A DNA stretch of 17,458 bases, taken from assembly GCA_047628385.1 (NCBI GenBank), contig JBLHVH010000053.1, positions 1-17,458 of the forward strand, in the 5' to 3' direction. Below are positions 6,378-14,089 of the stretch, piece after piece (position 1 is the first letter of the stretch; each line of letters starts with the position of its first letter). The DNA comes from PZPK01 sp047628385. GTDB taxonomy: Bacteria > Pseudomonadota > Gammaproteobacteria > Pseudomonadales > Oleiphilaceae. The notes under the pieces were generated by a model, which was not told where the DNA came from, searched no databases, and was given only the letters and a program-made list of their open reading frames with translations. A program made the position numbers and the translations under genes.

Positions 6378-7304
6378 ATGCGTAATCTTTTAACGGCAGT
6401 AATCTGCTTAACAACCGTGTTAGTCTCATTAAACACACAAGCAAGCACTTACACTAAAACAAAATATCCTATTGTATTAGTGCATGGCGTAACTGGCTTC
6501 GACACCCTTGGTGGCTTAATCAATTACTTTCATAAAATACCTTATAACCTCGAACGTAGTGGTGCTAAAGTTAACACCGTTAGTATTTCGTTTGTTAATT
6601 CAAGTGAAGCACGTGGCAGACAGCTTGCGAATTACATCTCTGGCTTAGGCGTCAGTAAAGTAAATATTATGGCTCATAGCCAAGGCGCTCCTACTTCACG
6701 TGTTGCCGCTTCAATTATTCCTAACAAGATTGCATCCATAACTTCGATCAATGGCGTTAATTATGGATCAAAGGTTGCTGATGTTTTAGCCGGTGTGATT
6801 AGACCGGGTTCATGGATCGCCGGTGGTGCAGATGCCATTGCAATCGCTTTAGGGAATGTTGTTAATCAACTTTCATCAAGCAATAACCCTCAAGATGGTC
6901 TTGCCGCTCTGGAGACACTTACAACGAGAGGAACCATAAACTTAAACAATGCTCTAGGCTGGAAAGGCGTGAATAGAACTTATTGCAGAGGTTCATCTGA
7001 GAACGTTTCAATTAACAATAACAACATCAAAATGTACTCATGGACTGGAAAAAGCCCACTCTCAAATGTACTTGATGTAACCGATGCCTTTTTATACATC
7101 ACTTCAAAAGCGTTTAAGCGCGGTGAAGACAATGACGGTTTAGTTGCTGCTTGTGCGACTAAAATGGGTAGAGTTATTAGCACTTCTTATAACTTAAATC
7201 ATATTGATGCGGTCAACCATTTATTTGGTATTCGGTCTTTGTGGACGAACCCTATTTCACTCTACCGCAGCCAAGCTAATCGTCTTAAAAATGCAGGTCT
7301 ATAA
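6378..7304 (+). CDS. lipA: Secreted triacylglycerol lipase, family I (foldase-dependent)
   Basis: This 308-residue lipase hydrolyses acylglycerol esters outside the cell. It has a Sec signal peptide (MRNLLTAVICLTTVLVSLN, likely cut after TQA, residue 22). The mature start YPIVLVHGVTGFDTLGG (30-46) carries the oxyanion motif. The catalytic Ser101 lies in AHSQG (99-103), the Asp is 253 in DNDGLV and the His is 275 in LNHIDAVNH. Cys203 and Cys259 match the positions of the usual disulfide. This is the Pseudomonas/Burkholderia family I.1-I.2 layout, normally exported by type II secretion. The elbow has Ala where Gly is usual (AHSQG for GHSxG). A good GAGG ribosome site precedes the ATG. The next gene is its specific foldase. 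Confidence 0.95.
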   Translation: MRNLLTAVICLTTVLVSLNTQASTYTKTKYPIVLVHGVTGFDTLGGLINYFHKIPYNLERSGAKVNTVSISFVNSSEARGRQLANYISGLGVSKVNIMAHSQGAPTSRVAASIIPNKIASITSINGVNYGSKVADVLAGVIRPGSWIAGGADAIAIALGNVVNQLSSSNNPQDGLAALETLTTRGTINLNNALGWKGVNRTYCRGSSENVSINNNNIKMYSWTGKSPLSNVLDVTDAFLYITSKAFKRGEDNDGLVAACATKMGRVISTSYNLNHIDAVNHLFGIRSLWTNPISLYRSQANRLKNAGL

Positions 7305-7322
7305 GTCAATTTAACGATCGTT

Positions 7323-7353
7323 CATTGCAGCAAAGAAGTATTTTTCTGCAATG
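7323..7353 (+). promoter_or_regulatory. Hairpin between lipase and foldase genes
   Basis: CATTGCAG (7323-7330) and CTGCAATG (7346-7353) form a perfect 8-bp stem with a 15-base loop, in the 134-base gap. No U-tract follows, so full termination is unlikely. It could protect the upstream lipase message or reduce readthrough, which would suit a secreted enzyme needed in excess of its foldase. Confidence 0.5.
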
Positions 7354-7438
7354 GACATCTACCTTTAATACCTACGATTTGATTACTAGCGAAATCACCC
7401 TAACAAAGGTGGTGTAAAGAATGCTCGGAGTGGAATAA

Positions 7439-8524
7439 ATGAAAAATATAACAAAAAAAAATAAAGTTATTTATTTAAGTTTTGGTGCAATGATAATTGG
7501 AGCACTTGTTTTTTTAACTGATCCCTTAGAAACCCAAAAAATACAATTAGATAACAACTTAATAACGACTAATATTACTAACTCAGCAACTGAGGCAATA
7601 ATTAACGCTGCACCTCAAATTAAAAAAGCCCCTATTGAAGCATTAGATTCTGCGGTTGCATCAACCCCTATAAGACTAAATATTCCTTTTGCCACCTCTC
7701 TTGAAGGTACCGACATTGATGGGCAGTTAAAATCTGACGCTTCAGGTAACCTAATAATCGATCTTGAGGTGAGAGATTTATTTGACTACTTTTTAAACAC
7801 TGCTGGCGAAGTAACCCCCGAAGTAGCGCTAGCTGAAATCAAAAAATTAGCCGAAGGTAGCTTACCAGCATCGGCCGTCGAACAGGCAATGCAAGTATTG
7901 GATGAGTATTTATTATATAAGAAAACAGCAATAGAACTTATGTCCCAAAGCATGATTCCGGCCGATCAACAGACAAAACAATATCAAATAGATATGCTAG
8001 AAAGCACGTTTGAAAAAATGAAGTCTATTCGACGACAAACAATGAGCGCTGACACCGTTACTGCTTTTTTTGAGCTCGAAGAAGCCTATGGCGAATACAC
8101 ATTAGCCTCAATTAAAGTCCAACACGATGATGCTCTTTCTATTGATGAAAAAATAGCAATGCAAGCATTTTACAGAGAAAAGCTACCAGAAATCATACAG
8201 AAAACCGAAGACTCAGTCATTGCAGATGGCGCAAAACACAAAGATATTCATCATGCGATACTGACATCTTCTTCCGATGACCTGAAGCAAACATTGGCAG
8301 ATCACAATTACTCAGAAGAAGCATCGAATGAAATTATTGCCTACCAGGATAAGCAAAATAATTTTGATCAACGCTACCAACAATACCTGCTTGATAAGCA
8401 ACAAATGAGTCAGTCAGGTTTATCTGAACAGGATCAATCTGAACAATTACAAGCATTGCAAGATAGTTACTTTGAGGGCGAAAGTGAACTTTCTCAGGCA
8501 AGAGTAAGAGACTTAAGCAGCTAA
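7439..8524 (+). CDS. lif: Lipase-specific foldase (Lif), inner-membrane chaperone
   Basis: This 361-residue steric chaperone folds the partner lipase in the periplasm before secretion. A short basic start (MKNITKKNK) leads into one membrane anchor (VIYLSFGAMIIGALVFL, residues 10-26), then a variable linker and a long helical body. The Lif signature RxxFDYFL appears as VRDLFDYFLNTAGE (111-124); Arg112, Phe115, Asp116 and Tyr117, needed for foldase activity in known members, are present. The usual Ser/Thr-Ala after FL is Asn-Thr here. The body is rich in charged helices, as expected for the clamp around the lipase. GGAG lies 8 bases before the ATG. It follows the lipase by 134 bases and ends at a strong terminator. 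Confidence 0.93.
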   Translation: MKNITKKNKVIYLSFGAMIIGALVFLTDPLETQKIQLDNNLITTNITNSATEAIINAAPQIKKAPIEALDSAVASTPIRLNIPFATSLEGTDIDGQLKSDASGNLIIDLEVRDLFDYFLNTAGEVTPEVALAEIKKLAEGSLPASAVEQAMQVLDEYLLYKKTAIELMSQSMIPADQQTKQYQIDMLESTFEKMKSIRRQTMSADTVTAFFELEEAYGEYTLASIKVQHDDALSIDEKIAMQAFYREKLPEIIQKTEDSVIADGAKHKDIHHAILTSSSDDLKQTLADHNYSEEASNEIIAYQDKQNNFDQRYQQYLLDKQQMSQSGLSEQDQSEQLQALQDSYFEGESELSQARVRDLSS

Positions 8525-8549
8525 TAGTCATATAAATTAAAAAAAACTC

Positions 8550-8589
8550 GTATAGGCCATTGAATTTTAAACTATGGTCTATACTTTTT
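8550..8589 (+). terminator. Intrinsic terminator after the lipase-foldase operon
   Basis: GTATAGGCCAT (8550-8560) pairs with ATGGTCTATAC (8574-8584) over 11 positions with one G-U pair and a 13-base loop, followed by five Ts (8585-8589). An A-rich run (8539-8546) precedes it. This separates the lipase operon from the downstream regulator gene. Confidence 0.75.
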
Positions 8590-8633
8590 GTATTTAAAGC
8601 TCGCTGTTTTTTTGCAACAATAATACGAGAAAC

Positions 8634-9434
8634 ATGACTCAAGCAAAGCTAAAAGATCTACTGTATTTATCAGAAAAAAGAACTATTTTTATCGGGCGTC
8701 TGACCAACCCTCTCCCCTTATTTAGTGCCGCCCCCAGTTTTTTTGTCTCCATAGATAAAGAAATTGAATTAATTGACCATATAAACAACAAAACGTACTT
8801 CAGCAAAACTTTTTTACTCCCCCCGGGTATTAAAGTAAGTATTGATACACACGGGTCGGTTATTTCGCATGGATTCTTAGACGTAATGGGCTTTGACCTA
8901 GCATCACTCACCCCTAAGATGCAACAAACAATTTCTATAGACCAGACCTCAACCGTATACAGTGATTTTTATGATGAAGATGATGCCATCAAACGTATTC
9001 AATTTATTTGGAATACACGGCCATCAGCAACGAATTTATTTGCAGAGATGAGTACTTGGTTAAATAACTTTGAGCCTGGCATAAATTTCCACCCTGATAA
9101 AAGGGTAATCAAAGCAGTTTCTATTATCCAAGAGAACTATAGAGAAAATATATCCGTTGCTGACATTGCACACCAAGTTGGGCTATCTGAACCTCATTTA
9201 TGTCAGTTATTTAAAAACAATATCGGTATCCCCATTCGCCGCTACAGAATATGGTATCGCATTTACATCATCGCTATAAAAATGGGCCTAGGACTAACAT
9301 TGACCGACGCCGTAATCGAAGTAGGTTTTACCGATTCTGCACAGTTTTCAAGGGTATTCAAAGAAATTGGAGGAATAAAACCCTCAGATATTCTCACCGT
9401 AAAAGCTAACACTGATATTCGCATCTTAGCTTAG
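8634..9434 (+). CDS. AraC/XylS-family transcription regulator
   Basis: This 266-residue protein has the two C-terminal helix-turn-helix units of the AraC family. HTH 1 is ISVADIAHQVGLSEPHLCQLF (about 173-193). HTH 2 is TLTDAVIEVGFTDSAQFSRV (222-241), followed by FKEIGGIKPSDI, a family hallmark. The N-terminal 150 residues look like a small beta-rich sensor (FFVSIDKEIELI, TFLLPPGIKVSIDTHG), perhaps a cupin-like domain, but the ligand is unknown. The ATG at 8634 is preceded by GAGA. The gene follows the lipase terminator in the same direction, so control of the lipase operon is an attractive guess only. A weak hairpin with TTTTT (GAGC/GCTC, 9470-9490) follows the gene. Confidence 0.92.
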   Translation: MTQAKLKDLLYLSEKRTIFIGRLTNPLPLFSAAPSFFVSIDKEIELIDHINNKTYFSKTFLLPPGIKVSIDTHGSVISHGFLDVMGFDLASLTPKMQQTISIDQTSTVYSDFYDEDDAIKRIQFIWNTRPSATNLFAEMSTWLNNFEPGINFHPDKRVIKAVSIIQENYRENISVADIAHQVGLSEPHLCQLFKNNIGIPIRRYRIWYRIYIIAIKMGLGLTLTDAVIEVGFTDSAQFSRVFKEIGGIKPSDILTVKANTDIRILA

Positions 9435-9469
9435 CATTAATAATGCCAGTCATTTACTTTGCCCAAACT

Positions 9470-9490
9470 GAGCACACCTAAGCTCTTTTT
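9470..9490 (+). terminator. Weak terminator after the AraC-type gene
   Basis: GAGC (9470-9473) and GCTC (9482-9485) form a 4-bp stem followed by five Ts (9486-9490). The stem is short, so this is only a candidate. Confidence 0.3.
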
Positions 9491-9534
9491 ATTCACGTCA
9501 ACATATTTTTTTCTGTTATTTGTAGTCAGTAACC

Positions 9535-9562
9535 TTGACTTTTAAATGATAACGATTATCAT
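9535..9562 (+). promoter_or_regulatory. Sigma-70 promoter of the DUF2325 operon
   Basis: TTGACT (9535-9540) and TATCAT (9557-9562) are separated by 16 bases, each close to consensus. Transcription would start near 9569, which excludes the upstream TTG at 9563 as a start codon. The -10 lies inside the Fur box. Confidence 0.65.
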
Positions 9563-9564
9563 TT
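9544..9564. promoter_or_regulatory. Fur box
   Basis: AAATGATAA (9544-9552), CGA, TTATCATTT (9556-9564) is a perfect dyad with 9-bp arms. It fits the 7-1-7 Fur model as TGATAAC-G-ATTATCA with one deviation from TGATAAT. It covers the spacer and -10 of the promoter, the classic place for iron-dependent repression. Confidence 0.88.
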
Positions 9565-9595
9565 GCATAAAGATACGCTTCAATCAAGGATGCCT

Positions 9596-10906
9596 ATGTG
9601 TAGCAATAAAGAACTCTCACCACCAAAAACTATATCAAGCCCTACCCCTAACAAAAAAAATAGTCGGAAGAAGCTTTGGCAATTAGATACAAGCTTTCAT
9701 TGCAGCGTTATAGGTACATGCTTAACACTTGAGGAATTACGCTTTATTGCAAAGAACCATTTACCTGCAGCAAGTCATCACGAATTTGACTATACCTTAC
9801 ATAGTGCTTTTGTCTATTTAGCAAAACAAGCAGACGGCGTCACCCGGCAATGCCAGAAGCGTTTAGATAAAAAATTTAATACCATTATTAAACTTAGCTC
9901 CGGCATAAAAGATAAGACTGAATTATTATCGATCTGGGAAGCAGCACTCTCATCTGGAGATATAGCAGGCACTTACTGGATGATCGTAACCCACCCTTAT
10001 ACTGACAAACACTTGCTTGAGCGCGCGTTTGGTGAGGTGCATATGTTATCTCACTTATCAGGGGCCAGTACTCGAACCGATATCAAGTTATTAAGTAAAA
10101 CAAGGCACGAGAAAGCGTTGGCTGAAACAGCACTAACTCAAAATAACGATGCGTTCAGTAAACGTTTGATAAAAAAACAAAATGAAATTGACCACCTTAA
10201 AAGAATTCAAACTCAACTTGAACAAGACACGATCGACGTAGGACACCTAAGGCAGCGTATCCATGAGTTTGAAACCAGCCAAAAGCACCAGCAACTACAG
10301 ACAACCATTGAAGGTATTTCAGAACGCCTTTACACCACGACAGAACAACTGAACATATTAAAAAACCACTATCAGGCACTTAAAATAAAACTAAAGAATG
10401 AACAGAAACGAACGAGTTTTTTAAAACAGGAAACAGCCGAATACTTAAACGAGCTAAATACAAGCCAAATGACATTAAAAAAACGGCTACCCGTTACCCC
10501 TAAGGGTATTCAGGAAAGCACTCTAGAGCAGCCTGATAACGATAAAAAAAACTGTCAGCAAGATTACACAATTAGCAACCTTGAAGGACGAAACATTCTT
10601 TTCGTTGGTGGTCGTGCAAACCAATGCCCTTACTTCAAGGCGCTCGTTGAACATAACAATGGTTCATTTATTTATCATGATGGTGGAAAAGAAGATAGCC
10701 GACGCAAACTTAGTGGCGCCTTAGCCCAGGCTGACGCAATTCTTTGCCCAACAGATTGCATCAGTCATGACGCCTACCAAAGAGTAAAGCGTCATTGCAG
10801 CAAACAAACGAAACAACTCATTATGATCGCTCATGCAAGCTTATCGTCTTTCACACAAGGTCTTCGTACGCTTTCTTCATTGAGTCAGACCAGACCAAAC
10901 AATTAA
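9596..10906 (+). CDS. Fur-controlled coiled-coil protein with C-terminal DUF2325
   Basis: This protein (436 residues from ATG 9596) has three parts. The first 160 residues hold a possible metal site, FHCSVIGTCLTLEELR (Cys36 and Cys42) with HHEFDYTLH (61-69) and HMLSHLSGAST further on. Residues about 170-300 form a long coiled coil (KKQNEIDHLKRIQTQLEQD and onward). The last 100 residues are a DUF2325 domain: NILFVGGRANQ, YHDGGKED, ADAILCPTDCISHDAY and a final QLIMIAHAS. DUF2325 has a nucleotide-fold look, but its role is not established. I chose ATG 9596 because AAGG lies 6 bases before it; ATG 9590 is also possible. The Fur box implies expression under iron shortage, so a role in iron or heme homeostasis is inferred. 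Confidence 0.88.
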   Translation: MCSNKELSPPKTISSPTPNKKNSRKKLWQLDTSFHCSVIGTCLTLEELRFIAKNHLPAASHHEFDYTLHSAFVYLAKQADGVTRQCQKRLDKKFNTIIKLSSGIKDKTELLSIWEAALSSGDIAGTYWMIVTHPYTDKHLLERAFGEVHMLSHLSGASTRTDIKLLSKTRHEKALAETALTQNNDAFSKRLIKKQNEIDHLKRIQTQLEQDTIDVGHLRQRIHEFETSQKHQQLQTTIEGISERLYTTTEQLNILKNHYQALKIKLKNEQKRTSFLKQETAEYLNELNTSQMTLKKRLPVTPKGIQESTLEQPDNDKKNCQQDYTISNLEGRNILFVGGRANQCPYFKALVEHNNGSFIYHDGGKEDSRRKLSGALAQADAILCPTDCISHDAYQRVKRHCSKQTKQLIMIAHASLSSFTQGLRTLSSLSQTRPNN

Positions 10907-10945
10907 TTAATTAATTTAGAATCTAATCATTTAAAGGTGAAAAAT

Positions 10946-11176
10946 ATGAGTCGATATAACAGTTCAAACAGCACATTGGGTACTTCACCACATATTATCG
11001 AAATGCGTTTAAGTTTCCTAATTAGACGTTACTTACACGCACAAACTAAAAAGTTAGCCCATGCCATTGTCCAGCAATTAGAGTTACTTTTAAAACACCC
11101 CGATTGCATAGGATTCCCAAATGATCGCTGTGGTTATAAGAAAATGCTAATCCAGTGGCGCTTACTGGCTAACTAA
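10946..11176 (+). CDS. Small basic protein, partner of the DUF2325 protein
   Basis: This 76-residue product starts MSRYNSSNSTLGTSPHIIEM and is rich in Arg, Lys and His, with a helical middle (RLSFLIRRYLHAQTKKLAHA, IVQQLELLLKH) and a tail HPDCIGFPNDRCGYKKMLIQ. Two Cys (CIGFPNDRC) near the end could bind metal. I chose ATG 10946 over GTG 10937 because AAAGGTG lies just before it at ideal spacing. It follows the DUF2325 gene by 39 bases with no terminator, so the two are very likely co-transcribed and Fur-controlled. I do not recognise a characterised family. Confidence 0.75.
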   Translation: MSRYNSSNSTLGTSPHIIEMRLSFLIRRYLHAQTKKLAHAIVQQLELLLKHPDCIGFPNDRCGYKKMLIQWRLLAN

Positions 11177-11178
11177 CT

Positions 11179-11928
11179 TTACTCACGCACCTTAAACTCA
11201 TTGCTGAAGGTTCTAATTCTGATGGCATTTACTCCGACATCGCTGCGACCGACTCTAGACACTGACCTCAAATCAATTTTACTACCCTGTTCTGTCGCCT
11301 GAATTCGAACCACCACATCATCTTTGAAGCCATACCAAAAGCTGGTTGCTGTTGCTTCAATGATACCTTTAACAGCATTCACATTAATCACGTCCAGCCC
11401 CTGATTTTTTAAAATATCGACGGCCCTTTTAATCGCGAGATTGACTGATAATGCTGAGGTTAAAGGTTTTAAATCTGGGTATGCGGCGATTTGTAACGCC
11501 GCTAATTTTCTTGCTGAGCCTTGGTATTCATACACGAGGCTATTAGGTGCATTTTTTCTAAGTGCAATGATTTCATCATACATAGGAGGATTTAGGGTAT
11601 CCGTTGTAATATCATGAATTTCAGGTACCGAAGCTGCCATATTTAATTGAGCCCCAACGAACGCACTCGGCATAAGACTTATCAGAAAAGCCACGAATAG
11701 AAACTTTCGGTTATAACTAAAGCCACTTTCTTTACCCACAAAGAACAAGACTAAAGATGCAACCAGCGTCAATACAGCAATACCCAGCGACACAATTAAC
11801 GATAATAATGCAGGCTGTAACGGGAGTGCACCACTTTTATAACCAATAGGTCCTGCAAACAAAACGACTATCGATAATACCGATAATATGATCACTAGCT
11901 TTGTCGTCCACTTAAGTACTTTGTTCAC
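11179..11928 (-). CDS. DUF1499 inner-membrane protein
   Basis: This 249-residue protein has three N-terminal membrane helices: about 10-28 (KLVIILSVLSIVVLFAG), 40-63 (ALLSLIVSLGIAVLTLVASL) and 75-95. A soluble C-terminal domain follows, with the DUF1499 signature IEATATSFWYGFKDDVVVRI then GSKIDLRSVSRVGRSDVGVN. The soluble part probably faces the periplasm. The family has no settled biochemical role. It starts with GTG at 11928, preceded by a strong AAAGGAG. It is convergent with the Fur-controlled pair, its stop lying 2 bases from the stop of the small basic protein, and no terminator fits between them. Confidence 0.9.
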   Translation of the reverse strand: MNKVLKWTTKLVIILSVLSIVVLFAGPIGYKSGALPLQPALLSLIVSLGIAVLTLVASLVLFFVGKESGFSYNRKFLFVAFLISLMPSAFVGAQLNMAASVPEIHDITTDTLNPPMYDEIIALRKNAPNSLVYEYQGSARKLAALQIAAYPDLKPLTSALSVNLAIKRAVDILKNQGLDVINVNAVKGIIEATATSFWYGFKDDVVVRIQATEQGSKIDLRSVSRVGRSDVGVNAIRIRTFSNEFKVRE

Positions 11929-12500
11929 ACGATCTCCTTTTAAAATTCGTTATAATTCTTATTTTTAAATAAGTGTTTGTTAAAATGCAACATACACCTA
12001 GCCTGACAATTTTTCACCTTTTTTGATCCAACTCATTATAAATATCTGCTGAGATTAATATCAGGCACAGGGATTACCTACCTTTGCTTAGACCATTACC
12101 TAAAGTAATAAAATATAGCGCCCATAGAAAAAACACTCACCCATTTACACTTTTTAAAACTATTTACAAGCCATTTTAGCCTTCCCACGAAATACAGTTA
12201 TTCAAAATCAAAAATTCACTTAATAGATACAAGTGATAACAATTCGCTGAGACATCTATTTAAAAGAATTTTTTAAACCAATGCGTTTATCAATAGTGAA
12301 ATGAGTCAGGTTTTTGTATAAAATAGCCACTAATTAAATCCGAGACCGCTATTAAGCGCACAAATATATCGGATATAAAATAATGTAGTCGTATCAAAAT
12401 AACAAAAACCTCTTTGGCTTTACTAACAAATACTAGTATTGCCAACTCTGACTATTATCTTCATACACATTTAACCGCCTTTATTGAGCAAGAGTTTAAT
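11929..12500. other. 572-base divergent spacer upstream of mqo
   Basis: No gene is apparent. The stretch is very AT-rich. Two -10-like boxes face mqo: TATAAAAT near 12317 and TATAAAAT near 12374; neither has a clear -35. The open frame of mqo extends back to a TTG at 12414, but that part is not family-like and overlaps this AT-rich leader. Nothing else was identified. Confidence 0.45.
11958..11973. promoter_or_regulatory. 16-bp dyad upstream of the DUF1499 gene
   Basis: CTTATTT (11958-11964), TT, AAATAAG (11967-11973) is a perfect dyad with 7-bp arms, 30-45 bases before the GTG start. It is AT-only in large part, so chance is possible. Confidence 0.3.
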
Positions 12501-13949
12501 ATGAATATCGTCATAGTCGGCGCAGGAATCATGGGGATTACCTTCGCAACATTAGCCAAAGAGCTAAACCCTGCTCTAAAAATTACGATTTTAGAGCGTT
12601 TATCAGGACCAGGAAAGAGCAACTCAAGTGTGTTCAATAACGCGGGGACCGGTCACGAAGCAAATTGTGAATTAAACTACACGCCGGTTGATGAAGATCT
12701 GATCGAAATTGAAAAAGCACTCGATATTCATGCCCAGTTTAATGTCGCAAAGCAATTTTGGGCCTACTTGATCAACAACGGTATTATCAAGGACCCAGCC
12801 AGTTTTATTCATCCAACCAAACACTGCACATTAGTTCATGAAAACAGCATTGATATGCTCAAGTTTCGTTTTAAAGAAATGACTCAGCATCATTTTTTTG
12901 AAACCATGAAATACTCAGAAGACCATGACGAAATCGAGTCATGGATTCCTTATACGATGGAAAACCGCCCGCGTTCTGAAAAAATGGCAGCCACCATGAT
13001 AAAACTTGGTACCGATGTCAACTTTCAAGAATTAACTGAAGCGATGGCCGCCCACCTTGAAAAGCAAGACGGGGTTGACATTCATTACGGCACACATGTA
13101 AAACGCGTACACAAAAACCCCATTGGCCGCTGGTTAATCGAAACCACCGAATTTGGTGAAAAAGTACAACACAAAGCTGATAAATTATTTGTTGCGGCTG
13201 GTGGAGGTGCGTTTCCTTTACTTAAATTAAGCCATTTGCCTGAACGAACACGCTTTGCAGGTTTTCCTGTTGGTGGCCGCTTTTTATTAGCACCGATCAG
13301 CGAAGAAGATGCTAAACATTATTCGGCAAAAACTTATGGTAAGGCGAAGGTAGGTGCACCACCGATGTCAGTTCCCCATTTAGACTTGCGTGCAGCTAAT
13401 GGCAAACATTATTTACTGTTTGGTCCATTCGCGACATTTAAGCCAGTACTAGAAAAAGGCCGTGGATTTATCGAATACTTACGTTCAATGCGTTTACATG
13501 ACATACCGAGCCTATTAAACGTTGCGCTAGAACACTTTCCTTTAATGAAATATCTCATTGCAGAGACATTCGTGGGCAAAGCTAAAATGCTCGAAGATCT
13601 AGACGCTTTTGCACCAGGCCTTGGAAGCAAGTTCAATTGGGAAATATCACCAGCAGGCCAACGGGTTCAAATCATTAAAGATGGCGACCTTCAGATGGGT
13701 ACCGAAATCATTGTGTCAGACGATCAATCTTACAGCACACTACTAGGCGCATCACCTGGTGCATCGGTTTCACCGGCAGTGATGCTACGTTTGTTAGAAC
13801 AATTTATGCCATCGCTTTTGGAAACAGATGAAGCGCAAGCCAAGCTTAAGGAAATTTTCCCTGAGTCAAACTTAAAGGCACTTGAAACTGATGCTGAGTT
13901 ATATCGAAAAATTCGAGACGATGTGAATACCAGTCTTAAAATCAGCTAG
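12501..13949 (+). CDS. mqo: Malate:quinone oxidoreductase
   Basis: This FAD-dependent, membrane-associated enzyme oxidises malate to oxaloacetate and passes electrons to quinone, joining the TCA cycle to respiration. The 482-residue protein starts with the Rossmann FAD motif MNIVIVGAGIMGITFATLAK and ERL after the second strand. It contains the family signature NNAGTGHEANCELNYTP, then FVAAGGGAFPLLK, GFPVGGRFLL, KVGAPPMSVPHLDLR and LLFGPFATFKP, and near the end LGASPGASVSPAVM. The length is usual for Mqo. ATG 12501 is chosen because the FAD motif begins there; the frame upstream to 12414 adds 29 residues not expected in the family. The ribosome site (AAGAG) is only fair. It appears monocistronic and is followed by a large hairpin. 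Confidence 0.95.
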   Translation: MNIVIVGAGIMGITFATLAKELNPALKITILERLSGPGKSNSSVFNNAGTGHEANCELNYTPVDEDLIEIEKALDIHAQFNVAKQFWAYLINNGIIKDPASFIHPTKHCTLVHENSIDMLKFRFKEMTQHHFFETMKYSEDHDEIESWIPYTMENRPRSEKMAATMIKLGTDVNFQELTEAMAAHLEKQDGVDIHYGTHVKRVHKNPIGRWLIETTEFGEKVQHKADKLFVAAGGGAFPLLKLSHLPERTRFAGFPVGGRFLLAPISEEDAKHYSAKTYGKAKVGAPPMSVPHLDLRAANGKHYLLFGPFATFKPVLEKGRGFIEYLRSMRLHDIPSLLNVALEHFPLMKYLIAETFVGKAKMLEDLDAFAPGLGSKFNWEISPAGQRVQIIKDGDLQMGTEIIVSDDQSYSTLLGASPGASVSPAVMLRLLEQFMPSLLETDEAQAKLKEIFPESNLKALETDAELYRKIRDDVNTSLKIS

Positions 13950-13958
13950 TCAGTCACA

Positions 13959-14009
13959 AATACAGTTCACACTTAAAAGGCTCATTTTAAAACTAGGGTG
14001 AACTGTATT
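13959..14009 (+). terminator. Long two-part hairpin after mqo
   Basis: AATACAGTTCAC (13959-13970) and GTGAACTGTATT (13998-14009) are perfect 12-bp arms. Inside, TTAAAA (13973-13978) pairs with TTTTAA (13985-13990) around GGCTCA. It starts 9 bases after the mqo stop. No U-tract follows, so it may be a 3'-end stabiliser or weak terminator between mqo and the ABC genes. Confidence 0.6.
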
Positions 14010-14089
14010 CACGTCATACATTAAAGTTTAAACGTCCACACCGATCTTTCCGGGCGGTTGCTAGGCCACAAGAAACAATCGAGCATTAT

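Noticed and set aside
9563..9595. TTG start of the DUF2325 protein at 9563
   Set aside because: It lies in the Fur box, at the edge of the -10 and upstream of the expected transcript start; the ATG at 9596 has a good ribosome site.
12414..12500. N-terminal extension of Mqo from TTG 12414
   Set aside because: The FAD motif that opens family members begins at the ATG at 12501.
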